A DNA stretch of 40,220 nucleotides from Oceaniradius stylonematis (GCF_003149475.2 NZ_QFWV02000008.1:48674-88893), one strand, 5' to 3'; positions 24,610 to 33,217 are shown, numbered from the stretch's first letter. Notes: generated by a model from the sequence alone, not told the origin. Program-made: numbers and translations.

Positions 24610-24661
24610 CCCCCACCCTTCATCCCTCCCATGATTGCGAGGAAGGGATGAAGGGTGGGGG
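24610..24661. repeat. Long perfect inverted repeat (18-bp arms)
   Basis: CCCCCACCCTTCATCCCT and its exact complement AGGGATGAAGGGTGGGGG flank a 16-base loop. It ends 13 bases before the stop of the convergent permease gene and could act as its transcription stop on the minus strand, although no T-run follows. Its perfection suggests a recently spread palindromic element. Confidence 0.7.
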
Positions 24662-24674
24662 CACAGGCCGTCCG

Positions 24675-26387
24675 CTAAACCGCCCGCTGCGCTTCGGGTT
24701 CGGGCGCCGCATAGGGGTCGGCCAGCGCGGCAGGTACTTCCGAATGGTGCCTGGGCCGCTCCCTGGCGATGGCGCGCATCATGATGATGACCGGCAAGAG
24801 CCCGAAGGCGACGATGATCAGCGAGGGCACGCCGGCCTGGTCCAGCCGCTCGTCTGACGCGAGCCGATAGGCCTGCACGGCCAGCGTGTCGAAGTTGAAC
24901 GGCCGCAGAATCATGGTTGCCGGCAATTCCTTCATCACATCGACGAAGACGATCAGGAAGCCTGTCAGAAGGCTCGCCTTCATCAGCGGCAGATGCACGC
25001 GGCCCAGCATCCGGCCGGTGGATGCGCCCAGCGTCCGAGACACCGCGTCCATGTTGGGCTTGATCTGGCTCATGCCGGTGTCGAACGAGGACAGCGCCAC
25101 CGCCATGAAGCGGACCATGTAGGCAAAGACCAGCACGGCCATCGACCCGGTCACCAGAAGGCCGGTCGAGATGCCGAACCGCGCTTCCATGAACGCATCC
25201 AGCGCATTGTCGAACCCGGCCATCGGCACCAGAACGCCGACCGCGATCACGCCGCCGGGAATGGCGTATCCCATGCCGGCCACCGTCTTGATGAAGGTCG
25301 GACCCCGGCCGGGCTTCAGCCGCACCAGATAGCCGATGATCACCGCTCCGCCCATCGTCACCAGCGCGGCGACGAAAGAGACGGTCAGCGAATTGGTGAT
25401 GAAGCCGACATAGCGGGCAGAGAACGGGTTCTGTTCGGACGACACCGCCATTTCGAACAGAACGGCAACCGGGACCGCAAAGCCGACCAGAACCGGCAGC
25501 GAACAGAAGGCGACGGCGCCTGCCGCCCGCCAGCCCTTCAGCGCGTGCGGCGCGATCGCCTCGATCCGCCGGCCCGCTTCATGGTGCCGGCGCGCTCCGC
25601 GCTCGATGCGTTCGATGAAGACCAGAAACAGCGCCACGATCATCAGGCAGAAGGCGAGTTGGGCCGCCGCCGCCCGGTCGCCCATCGCGAACCAGGCCTG
25701 ATAGATACCGGTTGCGAATGTGTGCACGCCGAAATGGGACACCGTGCCGAAATCGGCGATCGTTTCCATCAGCGCCAGCACGACGCCGCCGGCAATCGCC
25801 GGCCGGGCCATCGGAATGGAGACGCGCAGAAACGCGCTCCATGGCGAGTGGCCCAGCGTGCGCGCCGCGAAATAGGCGGTCGGAGACTGGCGCAGGAACG
25901 CCGCGCGGGCGAGCAGATAGACGTAAGGGTAGAGCACGCAGATCAGCATGATCGCCGCGCCGCCCACCGAGCGGATTTCCGGAAACCAGTAGTCGCGCGG
26001 ACCCCAGCCCATCACCGCGCGCAGCGTGGTCTGCACCGCCCCGGGATGATCGAGCAGATCCGTATAGGCATAGGCCAGCACATAGGCCGGAAAGGCCAGC
26101 GGCAGTGCCAGCAGAACCTCGAAGAGGCGCCGTCCGGGAAACTGGCAGACCGTGACAAGCCATGCCGCGCCCGTGCCGATGATCGCGGCGCCTGCCCCGA
26201 CCATCACGACCAGCTGCACCGTCGTCCATGTGTAGCGCCAGAGAACGGTTTCGGCGAGCCGCGCCCAGGTCTCGAGGCTGCCGCCGAGCGCCGACACCGC
26301 CACCGCGGCGATCGGCAGGATGCACAGCGCCGCGACGACCCATGCGGCTGACAGCAGGAGACGGTGGGACAAGTGCCGGATCCGCAT
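24675..26387 (-). CDS. Ferric iron ABC transporter permease, FbpB type
   Basis: About 570 residues, a fused permease with two BPD_transp_1 halves and about twelve spans. The coupling loops are visible as AARTLGHSPWSAFLRVSIPM and SRTLGASTGRMLGRVHLPLM. This double architecture is characteristic of Fe3+ transporters of the FbpB/AfuB/SfuB type. ATG 26387 was preferred over a TTG three codons upstream; neither has a good ribosome-binding site. It should partner with the binding protein on the opposite strand. The ATP-binding subunit (FbpC) is missing from this window. Confidence 0.88.
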   Translation of the reverse strand: MRIRHLSHRLLLSAAWVVAALCILPIAAVAVSALGGSLETWARLAETVLWRYTWTTVQLVVMVGAGAAIIGTGAAWLVTVCQFPGRRLFEVLLALPLAFPAYVLAYAYTDLLDHPGAVQTTLRAVMGWGPRDYWFPEIRSVGGAAIMLICVLYPYVYLLARAAFLRQSPTAYFAARTLGHSPWSAFLRVSIPMARPAIAGGVVLALMETIADFGTVSHFGVHTFATGIYQAWFAMGDRAAAAQLAFCLMIVALFLVFIERIERGARRHHEAGRRIEAIAPHALKGWRAAGAVAFCSLPVLVGFAVPVAVLFEMAVSSEQNPFSARYVGFITNSLTVSFVAALVTMGGAVIIGYLVRLKPGRGPTFIKTVAGMGYAIPGGVIAVGVLVPMAGFDNALDAFMEARFGISTGLLVTGSMAVLVFAYMVRFMAVALSSFDTGMSQIKPNMDAVSRTLGASTGRMLGRVHLPLMKASLLTGFLIVFVDVMKELPATMILRPFNFDTLAVQAYRLASDERLDQAGVPSLIIVAFGLLPVIIMMRAIARERPRHHSEVPAALADPYAAPEPEAQRAV

Positions 26388-26454
26388 CGTGAACAATGAA
26401 AAGTGGAGTATGGCAACCGACTTTACCGGTCAACCATTGTCGTCTTGAACGCTT

Positions 26455-26523
26455 TTAGGAATGAGTTGCAAAAACCCTTGACTTACGCATGCGGGAGCGA
26501 CATGTGTTGCAAATCGTTCCTAA
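26455..26523. promoter_or_regulatory. Paired inverted operator-like sites flanking the sitA promoter
   Basis: TTAGGAATGAGTTGCAA (26455-26471) and TTGCAAATCGTTCCTAA (26507-26523) are inverted copies of one 17-base motif with two differences. Between them lies TTGACT (26478-26483), a possible -35 for sitA. They sit in the shared gap between sitA and the divergent permease gene. The TTGCAAAT half recalls Fur/Mur-type boxes reported ahead of rhizobial sit operons, while TCGTTCC also occurs in the dyad before the ferric-binding gene. The regulator is not proven. Confidence 0.55.
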
Positions 26524-26542
26524 CAGCGTATGGAGAGACGCA

Positions 26543-27472
26543 ATGCACCCTGCCCGACGATGGACGACCCTTGCGCGCACCGCGATCGCGACCGGCCTGG
26601 CCGCGACGATCGCTGCCGGCGCCACGACGGCCGCCTTCGCCGACGACAAGTTCAAGGCCGTCACCACCTTCACGGTGATCGCCGACATGGCCCGCAACGT
26701 GGCCGGCGACGCGGCGATCGTTGAATCGATCACCAAGCCCGGCGCCGAAATCCACGGCTACCAGCCGACGCCGCGCGATCTGGTCCGGGCGCAGGATGCC
26801 GATCTGATCATGTGGAACGGAATGAACCTCGAACTGTGGTTCGAGCAGTTCTTCGACAATCTCGACGATGTGCCGAGCGTCACCGTCAGCGACGGGATCG
26901 AGCCGATCGACATCCGTTCGGGCTCCTATGAGGGCATGCCGAACCCGCACGCCTGGATGGGCCTCGAAAGCGCGCTGATCTATGTCGAGAACATCCGCGA
27001 CGCGTTCATCGCCCACGATCCGGACAATGCCGAGACCTATGCGGCCAACGCCGCCGCCTACAAGGACGAGATCCGCGCAGCGATCGAGCCGCTCAAGGCG
27101 ATGGTCGAGGCTGTGCCCGAGGACAGGCGCTGGCTGGTCACCTGCGAGGGCGCGTTCTCCTATCTGGCGCGCGACTTCGGCATGAAGGAGCTCTATCTGT
27201 GGCCGATGAACGCCGACGCCACGGGTACGCCGCAGCAGGTCCGTTCGGTCATTGACGGCGTGCGCGAAAACGACATTCCGGTCGTCTTCTGCGAAAGCAC
27301 GGTCAACACCGATCCGGCCGAGCAGGTCGCCCGCGAAACGGGCGCCAAATATGGCGGCGTGCTGTATGTCGATTCGCTGACCGATGCCGACGGTCCCGTG
27401 CCGACCTATCTCGACCTTCTGCGGGTGACCTCGGAGACGGTCGCGACCAACCTTTCGGCCGCGGTCAACTGA
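26543..27472 (+). CDS. sitA: Mn/Fe ABC transporter binding protein SitA
   Basis: 309 residues, cluster A-I (zinc/manganese) binding protein. It has a signal peptide ending TTAAFAD. The four expected metal ligands are visible: His in EIHGYQPTPRD (about 72), His in NPHAWM (about 135), Glu in VTCEGAFSYL (about 201) and Asp in LYVDSLTDADG (about 276). This His-His-Glu-Asp set fits manganese/iron rather than zinc binding. GGAGAG five bases before the ATG supports the start. It begins the sitABCD operon. Confidence 0.93.
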   Translation: MHPARRWTTLARTAIATGLAATIAAGATTAAFADDKFKAVTTFTVIADMARNVAGDAAIVESITKPGAEIHGYQPTPRDLVRAQDADLIMWNGMNLELWFEQFFDNLDDVPSVTVSDGIEPIDIRSGSYEGMPNPHAWMGLESALIYVENIRDAFIAHDPDNAETYAANAAAYKDEIRAAIEPLKAMVEAVPEDRRWLVTCEGAFSYLARDFGMKELYLWPMNADATGTPQQVRSVIDGVRENDIPVVFCESTVNTDPAEQVARETGAKYGGVLYVDSLTDADGPVPTYLDLLRVTSETVATNLSAAVN

Positions 27473-27515
27473 TCGCAGCCGGCAGCCGCCCATTTCGGCG
27501 GAGTGCTGAAACCGG

Positions 27516-27541
27516 GGCATTCGCGGTCCGCCGCGAATGCC
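27516..27541 (+). other. Intercistronic hairpin after sitA
   Basis: GGCATTCGCGG and CCGCGAATGCC form a perfect 11-bp stem with a 4-base loop (TCCG). No T-run follows, so it is more likely an mRNA-stabilising stem for sitA, or partial attenuation, than a full terminator. Confidence 0.6.
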
Positions 27542-27564
27542 GTCATTTGTGAAGACGAGCCGCA

Positions 27565-27581
27565 CCTTTCGCGGCGAAAGG
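27565..27581 (+). promoter_or_regulatory. Hairpin over the sitB ribosome-binding site
   Basis: CCTTTCG-CGG-CGAAAGG can fold as a 7-bp stem with a 3-base loop. The right arm contains the AAAGG that serves as the Shine-Dalgarno sequence of sitB, so folding would lower sitB translation. Regulation through this stem is inference. Confidence 0.4.
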
Positions 27582-27591
27582 GATATTGAAC

Positions 27592-28518
27592 GTGCTCAAT
27601 CCGCAACGCGTCGAAAGCGCGTCCGACGACGGTGCGCTGGCCGGCGAAGGCCTCGCTGCCCGCGACATCACGGTCACCTACCGCAACGGCCACACGGCCC
27701 TGCGCGATGCCAGCTTCGAAATCCCGCGCGGCACGATCACCGCCCTGGTCGGCGTCAACGGTTCGGGCAAGTCCACCCTGTTCAAGGCGATCATGGGCTT
27801 CGTGCCGACCGCGCGCGGCGAGATTTCCGTTCTCGGCATGAGCGTCGCCGACGCGCTGAAGCGCAACGTCGTCGCCTACGTGCCACAGGCCGAGGAGGTG
27901 GACTGGTCGTTTCCCGTGCTGGTCGAGGACGTCGTCATGATGGGCCGTTACGGCCATATGGGCTTCTTGCGCCGACCGTCGGCGACCGACCGCAAGATGG
28001 TCGACCAGGCGCTCGAACGCGTCAACATGACCGCCTTCCGCAAGCGCCAGATCGGCGAACTGTCGGGCGGGCAGAAAAAGCGTGTCTTCCTCGCCCGGGC
28101 ACTCGCCCAGGACGGCCAGGTCATCCTGCTCGACGAACCCTTCACCGGCGTCGACGTCAAGACCGAGGACCAGATCATCGACCTTCTGCGCGACCTGCGC
28201 GCCGAGGGCCGCGTCATGCTGGTCTCGACGCACAATCTGGGTTCGGTGCCCGAATTCTGCGACCGCACCGTCCTGATCAAGGGCACGGTCCTGGCCCACG
28301 GCCCCACCGAAACGGTCTTCACGCCGCGCAATCTCGAAAGGGCGTTCGGCGGCGTGCTGCGCCACTTCGTGCTCGGCGGCAAGGACCTGCACGACGATGA
28401 CGACGAACGCGCGCTGACCATCCTGACCGACGATGAGCGCCCGCTGGTCGTCTATGACGACGAGACCAAGAAGGCCCAGCCCGACGACGGACAGTCCGAA
28501 GCCGGAGACAAGGGCTGA
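27592..28518 (+). CDS. sitB: Mn/Fe ABC transporter ATPase SitB
   Basis: About 308 residues. Walker [15 protein letters not shown]-loop [10 protein letters not shown], signature [15 protein letters not shown], Walker [13 protein letters not shown] and switch His in [10 protein letters not shown] mark a metal-type ABC ATPase. The GTG start has AAGGG nine bases upstream; an in-frame TTG two codons earlier is too close to that site. The C-terminal 45 or so residues are strongly acidic ([20 protein letters not shown]) and go beyond the usual domain. It powers uptake through SitC and SitD. Confidence 0.92.
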   Translation: MLNPQRVESASDDGALAGEGLAARDITVTYRNGHTALRDASFEIPRGTITALVGVNGSGKSTLFKAIMGFVPTARGEISVLGMSVADALKRNVVAYVPQAEEVDWSFPVLVEDVVMMGRYGHMGFLRRPSATDRKMVDQALERVNMTAFRKRQIGELSGGQKKRVFLARALAQDGQVILLDEPFTGVDVKTEDQIIDLLRDLRAEGRVMLVSTHNLGSVPEFCDRTVLIKGTVLAHGPTETVFTPRNLERAFGGVLRHFVLGGKDLHDDDDERALTILTDDERPLVVYDDETKKAQPDDGQSEAGDKG

Positions 28519-29399
28519 TGGCAGCGCTGCTCGAGCCGTTCCAGTACGGCTACATGGTCAACGCGATGTGGGTGTCCGCGCTGATCGGCGCGGTCTGCGC
28601 GTTCCTGTCGGCCTATCTGATGCTCAAGGGCTGGTCGCTGATCGGCAACGCGCTGAGCCACTCCATCGTGCCCGGCGTCGCCGGCGCCTACATGCTCGGC
28701 CTGCCCTTCTCGCTCGGCGCGTTTGTCGCCGGCGGCCTCGCGGCGGGGTCGATGCTGTTTCTCAACGAGCGCAGCGGCCTGAAGGAAGACACGATCATCG
28801 GCCTGGTCTTCACCTCCTTTTTCGGCCTCGGCCTGTTCATGATCTCGGTCTCGCCCACCTCGGTCGACGTGCAGACCATCGTGATGGGCAACATCCTCGC
28901 CATCACTCCGTCCGACACACTCCAGGTCGCGCTGATCGGACTCTTCTCTCTCGCCGTGCTGCTGCTCAAATGGAAGGATTTGATGGTCACCTTCTTCGAC
29001 GAGAACCATGCGCGTTCGATCGGCATCAACACCTATGCGCTGAAAGTGGTCTTCTTCACGCTGCTGTCGGCCTGTTGCGTCGCCGCGCTGCAGACCGTCG
29101 GCGCGTTCCTCGTCATCGCTCTTGTCGTCACGCCAGGCGCCACGGCCTATCTTCTGACCGACCGCTTCCCGAGGCTGGTGGTCATCTCGGTCGTCATCGG
29201 CGCGGCAACCAGCTTCGCCGGCGCCTATATCAGCTATTTCCTGGACGGCGCGACCGGCGGCGTAATCGTCACGCTGCAGACGCTGGTCTTCCTGGTCGCA
29301 TTTTTCTTCGCGCCAAAGCATGGCTGGCTCGCCGCCCGCCGCCGCGCGGCCGAAGCGATCGCGGGCCGCCCGGGCACGCCTGCGGAGGCCCGGCCATGA
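28518..29399 (+). CDS. sitC: Mn/Fe ABC transporter permease SitC
   Basis: 293 residues with about eight membrane spans of the ABC-3 family. LSAYLMLKGWSLIGNALSHS near the N-terminus is the conserved family motif, and VALIGLFSLAVLLLKWKDLM and ALVVTPGATAYLLTDRF are further ABC-3 signatures. The start overlaps the sitB stop by one base (TGATG). Confidence 0.92.
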   Translation: MAALLEPFQYGYMVNAMWVSALIGAVCAFLSAYLMLKGWSLIGNALSHSIVPGVAGAYMLGLPFSLGAFVAGGLAAGSMLFLNERSGLKEDTIIGLVFTSFFGLGLFMISVSPTSVDVQTIVMGNILAITPSDTLQVALIGLFSLAVLLLKWKDLMVTFFDENHARSIGINTYALKVVFFTLLSACCVAALQTVGAFLVIALVVTPGATAYLLTDRFPRLVVISVVIGAATSFAGAYISYFLDGATGGVIVTLQTLVFLVAFFFAPKHGWLAARRRAAEAIAGRPGTPAEARP

Positions 29400-30241
29400 C
29401 CGGGACGCTGCTCATGCCGTTCCAGTTCGCGTTCATGCAGAACGCCTTCTGGATCTCGCTGGTCATCGCAGTGCCATGCGCATTGCTGTCCTGCTATCTG
29501 GTGCTCAAGGGTTGGGCGCTGATGGGCGATGCGGTCGCTCACGCGGTCCTTCCCGGCATCGTCATCGCCTATGTGATCCAGTTGCCATTGGCGATCGGCG
29601 CCTTCGCCTCGGGCCTGTTCTGCGCGCTCGCAACCGGCTTTTTGAAGAACAACTCCCGCGTCAAGCACGACACGGTCATGGGCGTCGTCTTTTCGGGCAT
29701 GTTCGGCCTCGGCATCGTCATGTACACCAAGGTCAATGCGTCGGTGCATCTCGACCACATCCTGTTCGGCAACATGCTCGGCGTCGGCACGCAGGATCTG
29801 GTCGTCTCCGGCCTGATCTCGGCACTGGTGACCGGCATCATCGCGGTCAAATGGCGCGATATCCTGCTGCACGCCTTCGATCCGCAACAGGCGCGCGCCG
29901 CCGGCCTGCCCGTCAACCTGATCCATTACGGTCTTCTGGCGATCCTGTCGGCGACCATCGTCGCAACGCTGACCGCCGTCGGCCTGATCCTCGCCGTCGG
30001 GCTTCTGATCGCGCCGGGCGCCATCGCCTTCCTGATCACCAAACGCTTCGGCGCCATGCTGCTGATCGCCGTCGGCGTGACGGTCGCATCCATGCTCGCC
30101 GGCGTCTATGCGAGCTTCTTCCTCGACAGCGCGCCGGCGCCGACCATCATCCTGATCCTGACAGCGGTGTTCTGCGGTGCCTTCGTCCACCGCCTGCTGG
30201 CCACCCGCGCCGCCTCGCGCGCCACGGCACCGGCCCAGTGA
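29396..30241 (+). CDS. sitD: Mn/Fe ABC transporter permease SitD
   Basis: 281 residues, paralogous to SitC, with the motif CYLVLKGWALMGDAVAHAVL at about 33-52 and LLIAPGAIAFLITKRFGAML. The two permeases together form the membrane channel. ATGA overlap with sitC. It ends the operon; no T-rich terminator was seen in the 96 bases that follow. Confidence 0.92.
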   Translation: MTGTLLMPFQFAFMQNAFWISLVIAVPCALLSCYLVLKGWALMGDAVAHAVLPGIVIAYVIQLPLAIGAFASGLFCALATGFLKNNSRVKHDTVMGVVFSGMFGLGIVMYTKVNASVHLDHILFGNMLGVGTQDLVVSGLISALVTGIIAVKWRDILLHAFDPQQARAAGLPVNLIHYGLLAILSATIVATLTAVGLILAVGLLIAPGAIAFLITKRFGAMLLIAVGVTVASMLAGVYASFFLDSAPAPTIILILTAVFCGAFVHRLLATRAASRATAPAQ

Positions 30242-30337
30242 CAGCGCGCCTGATCGCGCGCATGTCGCATTCAGGCATTCCCGTTGCGCGCGCCTTGACC
30301 GATCCTGACCGTCACAGCCGCATCGGGAGGGCCGGCC

Positions 30338-31504
30338 ATGACGATCATGCCGCCGCAGCACGATCACGACATCGGCGCCGTGCTTCAGCCGGTCGACCGG
30401 GCGCGCGGCCTGCCCAACCGCTTCTACACATCGGCTGACACTTTCGAGCGCGAAAAGGATGCGGTCTTTGCACGCAACTGGGCCGGCATCGGCTTTGCCA
30501 AGGATTTGCCCGAACCGGGCCATGCCCGGCCGGTCGAGTTTGCCGGCCAGCCGCTCCTGATGGTGCGCGACCGCGCCGGCACGGTGCGTGTCTTCGACAA
30601 TGTGTGCCGCCACCGCGGCATGATCCTGGTCGAACAGGCCGGGCCTATCCGTGGCGCCATCCGCTGTCCCTACCATTCCTGGTGCTACGATCTGGACGGC
30701 GCGCTCAAGGCGACGCCCCATGTCGGCGGGCCCGGCCACAACGCGCATGAAGGCATCGACCGCGCCACGCTCGGCCTGCGCGAGGTGCGGTCACACATCT
30801 GGCGCGACATCGTCTTCGTCAACCTGTCGGGCACCGCGCCCGATTTCGCCGACGCCCATGCGGCGCTGATCGCGCGATGGGCCGACTTCGACCATCCGCT
30901 GACCTTCGCCGGCCCCGACAGCGCTTTCTCGCTGGACATCGCGACCAACTGGAAGCTGGCCGTCGAGAACTATTGCGAGAGCTATCACCTGCCCTGGGTG
31001 CATCCCGGGCTGAACGCCTATTCGCGGCTCGAAGACCATTACAACATCGAGCAGCCGGGCGCCTTTTCCGGCCAGGGCACCCATGTCTACCGCCAGCTTG
31101 AGGGCGCTGGCGGCCAACGGTTCGGCGACGCGCCCGGCCTGCCCGGCAAATGGGATACGGCGGCTGAATATATCGCGCTCTATCCCAACGTGCTGCTGGG
31201 CGTGCACCGCGACCATTCGTTCGCGATCCTGCTCGAGCCGCACGGGCCCGAACGCACGGTCGAGCATGTCGCGCTCTACTATCACGATGCGGCCGATGCC
31301 GGTGAAGAGCGTGCCGAACTGCGCGAGAAGAACGCGGCGCAGTGGAAGACCGTCTTCGAGGAGGACATCTTCGTCGTCGAGGGCATGCAGCGGGGCCGGC
31401 GCGCCGCTGGTTTCGACGGCGGCCGATTCTCGCCCGTCATGGACAGCCCGACCCACCTGTTCCACCACTGGATCGCCAGCCAGTTCGCCGATGCGGCCGG
31501 TTGA
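30338..31504 (+). CDS. Rieske non-heme iron oxygenase, large subunit
   Basis: 388 residues. The Rieske [2Fe-2S] motif is CRHRG (about 90) followed by CPYHSW (about 110). The mononuclear iron site is in NYCESYHLPWVHP (about 211-223), with an Asp in EEDIFVVEGMQ (about 344) as the third ligand. Relatives hydroxylate aromatic rings or demethylate quaternary amines such as glycine betaine. GGGAGG before the ATG sets the start. No reductase or ferredoxin partner gene is adjacent, so electrons must come from elsewhere. The substrate is unknown. Confidence 0.88.
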   Translation: MTIMPPQHDHDIGAVLQPVDRARGLPNRFYTSADTFEREKDAVFARNWAGIGFAKDLPEPGHARPVEFAGQPLLMVRDRAGTVRVFDNVCRHRGMILVEQAGPIRGAIRCPYHSWCYDLDGALKATPHVGGPGHNAHEGIDRATLGLREVRSHIWRDIVFVNLSGTAPDFADAHAALIARWADFDHPLTFAGPDSAFSLDIATNWKLAVENYCESYHLPWVHPGLNAYSRLEDHYNIEQPGAFSGQGTHVYRQLEGAGGQRFGDAPGLPGKWDTAAEYIALYPNVLLGVHRDHSFAILLEPHGPERTVEHVALYYHDAADAGEERAELREKNAAQWKTVFEEDIFVVEGMQRGRRAAGFDGGRFSPVMDSPTHLFHHWIASQFADAAG

Positions 31505-31724
31505 CCGAAGCGCGCTTGACGCATCGCTGATCGCCGCTCATGCGGATGGCGATTCCGCGCAACTCAGCGGCCTTTACGATCGGGTGGCCAGCGCGCTGAT
31601 GCGGGCAGGCGACACCGATGCCGCCTGCTTCTTCCTCACCCAGGCCTATGTGTTTGCGCTGGAAGCCGGCGCGTCCGATGCCGAGCGCCTGAGGCGCCTT
31701 CTGGCCGCGCACGGCCGGATCTGA
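31491..31724 (+). CDS. Small conserved helical protein after the Rieske gene
   Basis: 77 residues starting MRPVDRSALDASLIAAHADG, followed by LYDRVASALMRAGDTDAACF and FLTQAYVFALEAGASDAERL. It is all helical and resembles a single tetratricopeptide-like pair. The ATG overlaps the end of the oxygenase gene by 14 bases, indicating coupled translation. I recall similar short hypothetical proteins in other alphaproteobacteria but no assigned function. It may be an assembly or regulatory partner of the oxygenase. Confidence 0.65.
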   Translation: MRPVDRSALDASLIAAHADGDSAQLSGLYDRVASALMRAGDTDAACFFLTQAYVFALEAGASDAERLRRLLAAHGRI

Positions 31725-31733
31725 CCGGGGCCG

Positions 31734-32441
31734 TCACGCGGTGGCGCGCACCGGTTGCGCGCCGAATTCATGCACCGAATGCACATCGAACGGCGCACCG
31801 GACTCGCGCTCGACGAACAGCGTCAGCCGGTCCACCGAAAGCTCCTGCTCGGGCAACGTGCCGAAATGGCGCCGCAGCGCGATCTCCACCCGGTCACGCT
31901 CATGCTCCTCCACATGGCCGGTGAGCGTCATGTGGAAGCGGAACGCGTCGAACACGTAAGGATAGCCCCAATTGTACAGATTGCGCAGTTCGGCGCGCGA
32001 CAGCCGTTCGGGCCGGCGGCGTTCGAGCTCGGCATCGCTCAACGGCGCGCGAAACCTGTCGAAACCGGCGACCACACGGTTGGCCAGATCGTTCAGCCGG
32101 CCGTTTTCACGCGCCGGCACCAGCGCGAAGAACCCGCCCAGAAGGCCGATTGCCAGGTCGGGCAGCGGGACCGGCGCCATCGTGGCGCAGAATTCGCCCA
32201 ACGCCCTCAGCAAATCGCCTTCGCGCGCATGCGATGCCAGCCGGAACGGCGCCTTGAGCGTGCCGTGAAACCCGTATCGGCGCGGCGCGGCGGTGTAATA
32301 GGCCTGCGCGCCGGCTCCCAGCGCGCCAAGCCCGGTCGCCGGGATCGGCAGGCCGGAAAAGGCGTCGCGGCCCAGCCACTGCGCGGCGGCGACCGTCAAA
32401 TCATGGTCGCGCGGCGGACTGAAATAGATGGCATAACGCAT
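31734..32441 (-). CDS. DUF1045, 2H-phosphoesterase-like protein
   Basis: 235 residues starting MRYAIYFSPPRDHDLTVAAA. It has two HxT motifs in RYGFHGTLKAPF (about 58-69) and FRFHMTLTGHV (about 167-177), as in the 2H phosphoesterase superfamily. DUF1045 is known mostly from phosphonate (phn) operons near phnN. No phn genes are in this window, so it is an orphan copy or has a different role. It ends nine bases from the convergent small gene. Confidence 0.8.
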   Translation of the reverse strand: MRYAIYFSPPRDHDLTVAAAQWLGRDAFSGLPIPATGLGALGAGAQAYYTAAPRRYGFHGTLKAPFRLASHAREGDLLRALGEFCATMAPVPLPDLAIGLLGGFFALVPARENGRLNDLANRVVAGFDRFRAPLSDAELERRRPERLSRAELRNLYNWGYPYVFDAFRFHMTLTGHVEEHERDRVEIALRRHFGTLPEQELSVDRLTLFVERESGAPFDVHSVHEFGAQPVRATA

Positions 32442-32938
32442 GGTTTCGAATCACCCGAGCGTTTCGGTGCGCCCTTGCTAGTGTGCTCATGTGACAATTC
32501 GGCGAATCTCCGGTCGTTTTTTCCGCTCCGTCCGGCCGGCGCCAAACGCTTGAAAAATTCCGCCCGCGAACCGTTTGCGGCATACAACCAAAGCAGTACA
32601 CAGGCCAGTAGCCGGGCCAGCCATTCCGCCTTTAAATAACTGTATTTTAACACTTTTTTCATTGCGGCCCGAACCCTCGCTCAATGGCTTAGCATTAAGT
32701 AGTGTTGAGAAAACCGCCCCACTGCCATGTTATGCCGCTCAGCCTCACCATGCCGTCGCGTAACGTTTTGGCATGTGGCACCGGCGGGCATGGCGCGAGG
32801 CCGACCCGCATTTCACGGAGGGGTCAGGGAGGATCCCGCACGGCTTATTCCGGCGCGTCCGCTTGCGGGCGGTCCAACGGTGTCGTGCGCGCTTCTCCCC
32901 GGTTCGTTTTTGACATGCACTCGAGGGAGGACAACTCA
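32442..32938. other. 497-base gap before the symporter genes
   Basis: No convincing gene. The middle is AT-richer than the surroundings (about 32630-32720). A weak TTGAGA-N17-TGTTAT promoter candidate lies at 32705-32733 on the plus strand. The rest has no strong hairpin. The length suggests a regulated leader for the symporter pair. Confidence 0.4.
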
Positions 32939-33202
32939 ATGAGTGACAACCAAGGTTCAGCGGACAACTACTGGACCAAGAACCTGCGGCTGATCGGCCT
33001 CTGCCTGGTGATCTGGGCATTGGCATCGTTCGGTTTCGCAATTTTGCTGCGTCCGCTGGTGTCGGGCATTGCGGTCGGCGGCACCGATCTGGGCTTCTGG
33101 TTTGCCCAGCAGGGCTCGATCCTGGTGTTCCTGGTCCTGATCTTTTTCTACGCATGGCGCATGAACGCGATCGATCGCGAATTCGGCGTCGACGAAGAGT
33201 AG
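32939..33202 (+). CDS. DUF4212 small subunit of a sodium/solute symporter
   Basis: 87 residues with a short polar N-terminus (MSDNQGSADNYWTKNLRLIG) and two membrane spans (LCLVIWALASFGFAILL and ILVFLVLIFFYAWRM). This is the DUF4212 'sodium symporter small subunit' found beside VC_2705-type SSS transporters. GGGAGG eight bases before the ATG sets the start. It is 15 bases before the large-subunit gene. Confidence 0.88.
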   Translation: MSDNQGSADNYWTKNLRLIGLCLVIWALASFGFAILLRPLVSGIAVGGTDLGFWFAQQGSILVFLVLIFFYAWRMNAIDREFGVDEE

Positions 33203-33217
33203 GGCGGGACAGACATC

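Noticed and set aside
32396-32662. 88-codon minus-strand frame with a signal-like N-terminus (MKKVLKYSYLKAEWLARLLA)
   Set aside because: It overlaps the DUF1045 gene by 46 bases, has no clear ribosome-binding site, and its second half looks random. It could be a decayed remnant, but there is not enough to call a gene.
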